Positions 62,798-64,000 of a stretch of DNA of 64,000 bases are shown here, piece after piece. Position numbers and translations under genes: made by a program. The stretch lies in assembly GCA_024226515.1 (NCBI GenBank), contig JAAELQ010000147.1:186001-250000 (forward strand). The letters run 5' to 3'. A model generated the notes under the pieces. That model did no database searches. It was not told the origin of the DNA and saw only the letters and a list, made by a program, of their open reading frames with translations. Position 1 is the first letter of the stretch. Every line of letters begins with the position of its first letter. The DNA comes from a bacterium (GTDB lineage: Bacteria > Acidobacteriota > Polarisedimenticolia > Polarisedimenticolales > Polarisedimenticolaceae).

Positions 62798-62896
62798 ATG
62801 GAACCGGCCAGGCGGCTGTTTTGAGCTTGCGATCGTCCGGCCGCCCCGTACTTTAAGGGCAGACCTCCACGCCCGACTGCCGAGACCTTCCCGAGT

Positions 62897-64000
62897 ATGC
62901 CCGACACACGTTCCACAGAACGCGCAGTCAAGTTTGCCGGCGCAACGTTGCTGGTATCCACCTGCGTCTACGTGATGGCGGAACTGAGCGTGCACGGAGC
63001 GCAGCTCGCCGCGGCCTTGCCGTTTCTACTCGCACTCGGGATTCCGGCGCTGGTCTCCGGACATCTCATGCTCGGAGCGCGACGCGTGCGGCCGGTGCGA
63101 CTCGGGCTCGGAATCGTGCTCGCGGCGATGTTCCTCCTGCCCTCACCCGCGGGAACCCTGATCGGAATGCTGGCCGTCGTTGCCGGTGCCGGCGGCGGAC
63201 TGGCCGGCAGGTTCCAGCGCGGTCCCCTTGCGGTCGCCTCGCTCGGCGGCGCGCTCGTGGTCACTGAATTCACCTGCCAGGTGCTGTTGCCTCTGGGCAC
63301 GGTTTCGGCGGGCGCCGCGCTGCTGTGGATCGGCGTGTTCTACCTCGTGATGCAGGGCTCCGCCGTCGCGCTGGGCTTGCTCGGTCCACGCGACACGCTG
63401 ACCGATATGTTGAACCCGTTCTTCCGTCTGCTCGCCGAGAGCGTGAACGTCATCACGGCTTGGCTGCTCGTCGGTCTGCTCGGCGGACAGGCCTGGCTGC
63501 AGACGACGATGCTGCTGCTGACGCTGCTGGCGGCGCAGATGGCGTTGATCCACCTGGCGCGCACCCGCGGCGCTCTGGGACGATCGCGACATGACCTGGC
63601 GTCGCGACTCAGCGAGCTGGAGACATTGCACTCGATCGGCAGCGAGATCCTGACGACGCTCGACCCCGTGCGGCTGTGCTCGATCCTGGAGCGCGAGTGC
63701 CGCCGGGTGTTCGATTGGGACGACTTCTACATCGGCTTGAGTTACCAGACGACGCCGCACCAGGGCCTGGTCTATCGCCGCACGCGCGGTGCCGAGGCGG
63801 AGGTCGCCGAACGACTGCTCGGCAACGGCGTGTTGAACTACATCAGCGGCGAGCGATCCGGCGTCCGTCTCGACTCCATCGCCAAGGCCGCGCGCAGCGC
63901 GCTGATGGTCGAGGTCGTCGACCCCGAGAGCCGCTCCGCCCTGATCGTGCCGCTGCTCGTCGGCGAACGCGCGATCGGCCTGCTCTCGATCCAGAGCCGA
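62897..64000 (+). CDS. Membrane-anchored GAF-domain sensor, 3' end cut off by window
   Basis: 368 codons are visible with no stop before the window end. The first 220 residues hold several hydrophobic helices (FAGATLLVSTCVYVMAEL, LGIVLAAMFLLPSP, AALLWIGVFYLVMQGSAVAL, MLLLTLLAAQMALIHLA). A linker (SRLSELETLHSIGSEILTTL) of the coiled-coil type leads into a GAF domain (VFDWDDFYIGLSYQ, LIVPLLVGERAIGLLSIQSR). GAF sensors of this form usually end in a histidine kinase, diguanylate cyclase or PP2C phosphatase, which lies beyond the edge. It is divergent from mtnP. A weak promoter (TTGCGA-16-TACTTT, 62827-62854) may serve it. Confidence 0.75.
   Translation, partial: MPDTRSTERAVKFAGATLLVSTCVYVMAELSVHGAQLAAALPFLLALGIPALVSGHLMLGARRVRPVRLGLGIVLAAMFLLPSPAGTLIGMLAVVAGAGGGLAGRFQRGPLAVASLGGALVVTEFTCQVLLPLGTVSAGAALLWIGVFYLVMQGSAVALGLLGPRDTLTDMLNPFFRLLAESVNVITAWLLVGLLGGQAWLQTTMLLLTLLAAQMALIHLARTRGALGRSRHDLASRLSELETLHSIGSEILTTLDPVRLCSILERECRRVFDWDDFYIGLSYQTTPHQGLVYRRTRGAEAEVAERLLGNGVLNYISGERSGVRLDSIAKAARSALMVEVVDPESRSALIVPLLVGERAIGLLSIQSR

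Noticed and set aside
62770..62995. Longer N-terminus for mtnP (starts at 62770 or 62995)
   Set aside because: A near-consensus promoter lies across 62769-62797, so RNA begins after those codons, and the extra residues lack family similarity.

Overview
The window is a dense, GC-rich chromosomal segment from a Gram-negative bacterium. The diderm reading rests on four LPS-transport (Lpt) components, two RND pumps with a lipoprotein adaptor, and several secreted or lipid-anchored proteins. The phylum is not settled by the sequence. DUF4388 and FHA-domain regulators, an MglA-type GTPase, sigma-54 beside lptB, PEGA and TPR proteins, and a miaB/bifunctional-nuclease pair suggest a deltaproteobacterial, acidobacterial or related candidate lineage. 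This is inference; nothing here is a phylogenetic marker read against a database. I saw no rRNA, tRNA, CRISPR array, transposase or phage gene. No gene-free stretch exceeds 300 bases.

Layout, plus strand. 1-2619: a truncated TPR/zinc-cluster membrane protein and a DUF4388 protein. 2742-6868: dnaK, hsp20, a group-2-like sigma-70 factor and a DnaC-like ATPase. 6898-12468: a crotonase, an LptC-LptA fusion, lptB, rpoN and long-form hpf. 12617-18965: a two-subunit methylmalonyl-CoA mutase, a receiver-domain protein, nadC, birA, coaX, a low-molecular-weight phosphatase and an unknown gene, mostly with overlapping ends. 19074-26657: RND adaptor and two different RND permeases. 26700-29258: comEC, convergent with an M50 protease on the minus strand. 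30196-31427: a PEGA protein and a convergent HU gene. 31597-40024: der, a YihY-type membrane protein, an MglA-like GTPase with a long tail, a HEAT-like protein, a cNMP/FHA protein, a secreted unknown, then scpA-scpB-rluB. 40192-46349: rpsA, a second HU gene, miaB, a bifunctional nuclease and parA-parB. 46529-48976: an LptF-LptG fusion.

Minus strand, 49049-62737, transcribed right to left: mtnP, then ribH-nusB-lptE-holA-guaA-dnaE, then metK, a large SPFH/phosphodiesterase/TPR protein and a methyltransferase. A GAF sensor starts at 62897 on the plus strand and runs off the window.

The genes are mainly housekeeping: chaperones and alternative sigma factors; LPS export; chromosome segregation (scpAB, parAB, HU) and replication (dnaE, holA); NAD, CoA, riboflavin, GMP and SAM/MTA metabolism. 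Many promoter-like elements near sigma-70 consensus are visible and fix several start codons. The most unusual points are the compacted Lpt machinery (LptC-A and LptF-G both fused), the SPFH-phosphodiesterase-TPR protein, the MglA-like GTPase cluster, two likely leaderless starts, and three promoters whose -35 box contains the upstream gene's stop codon.
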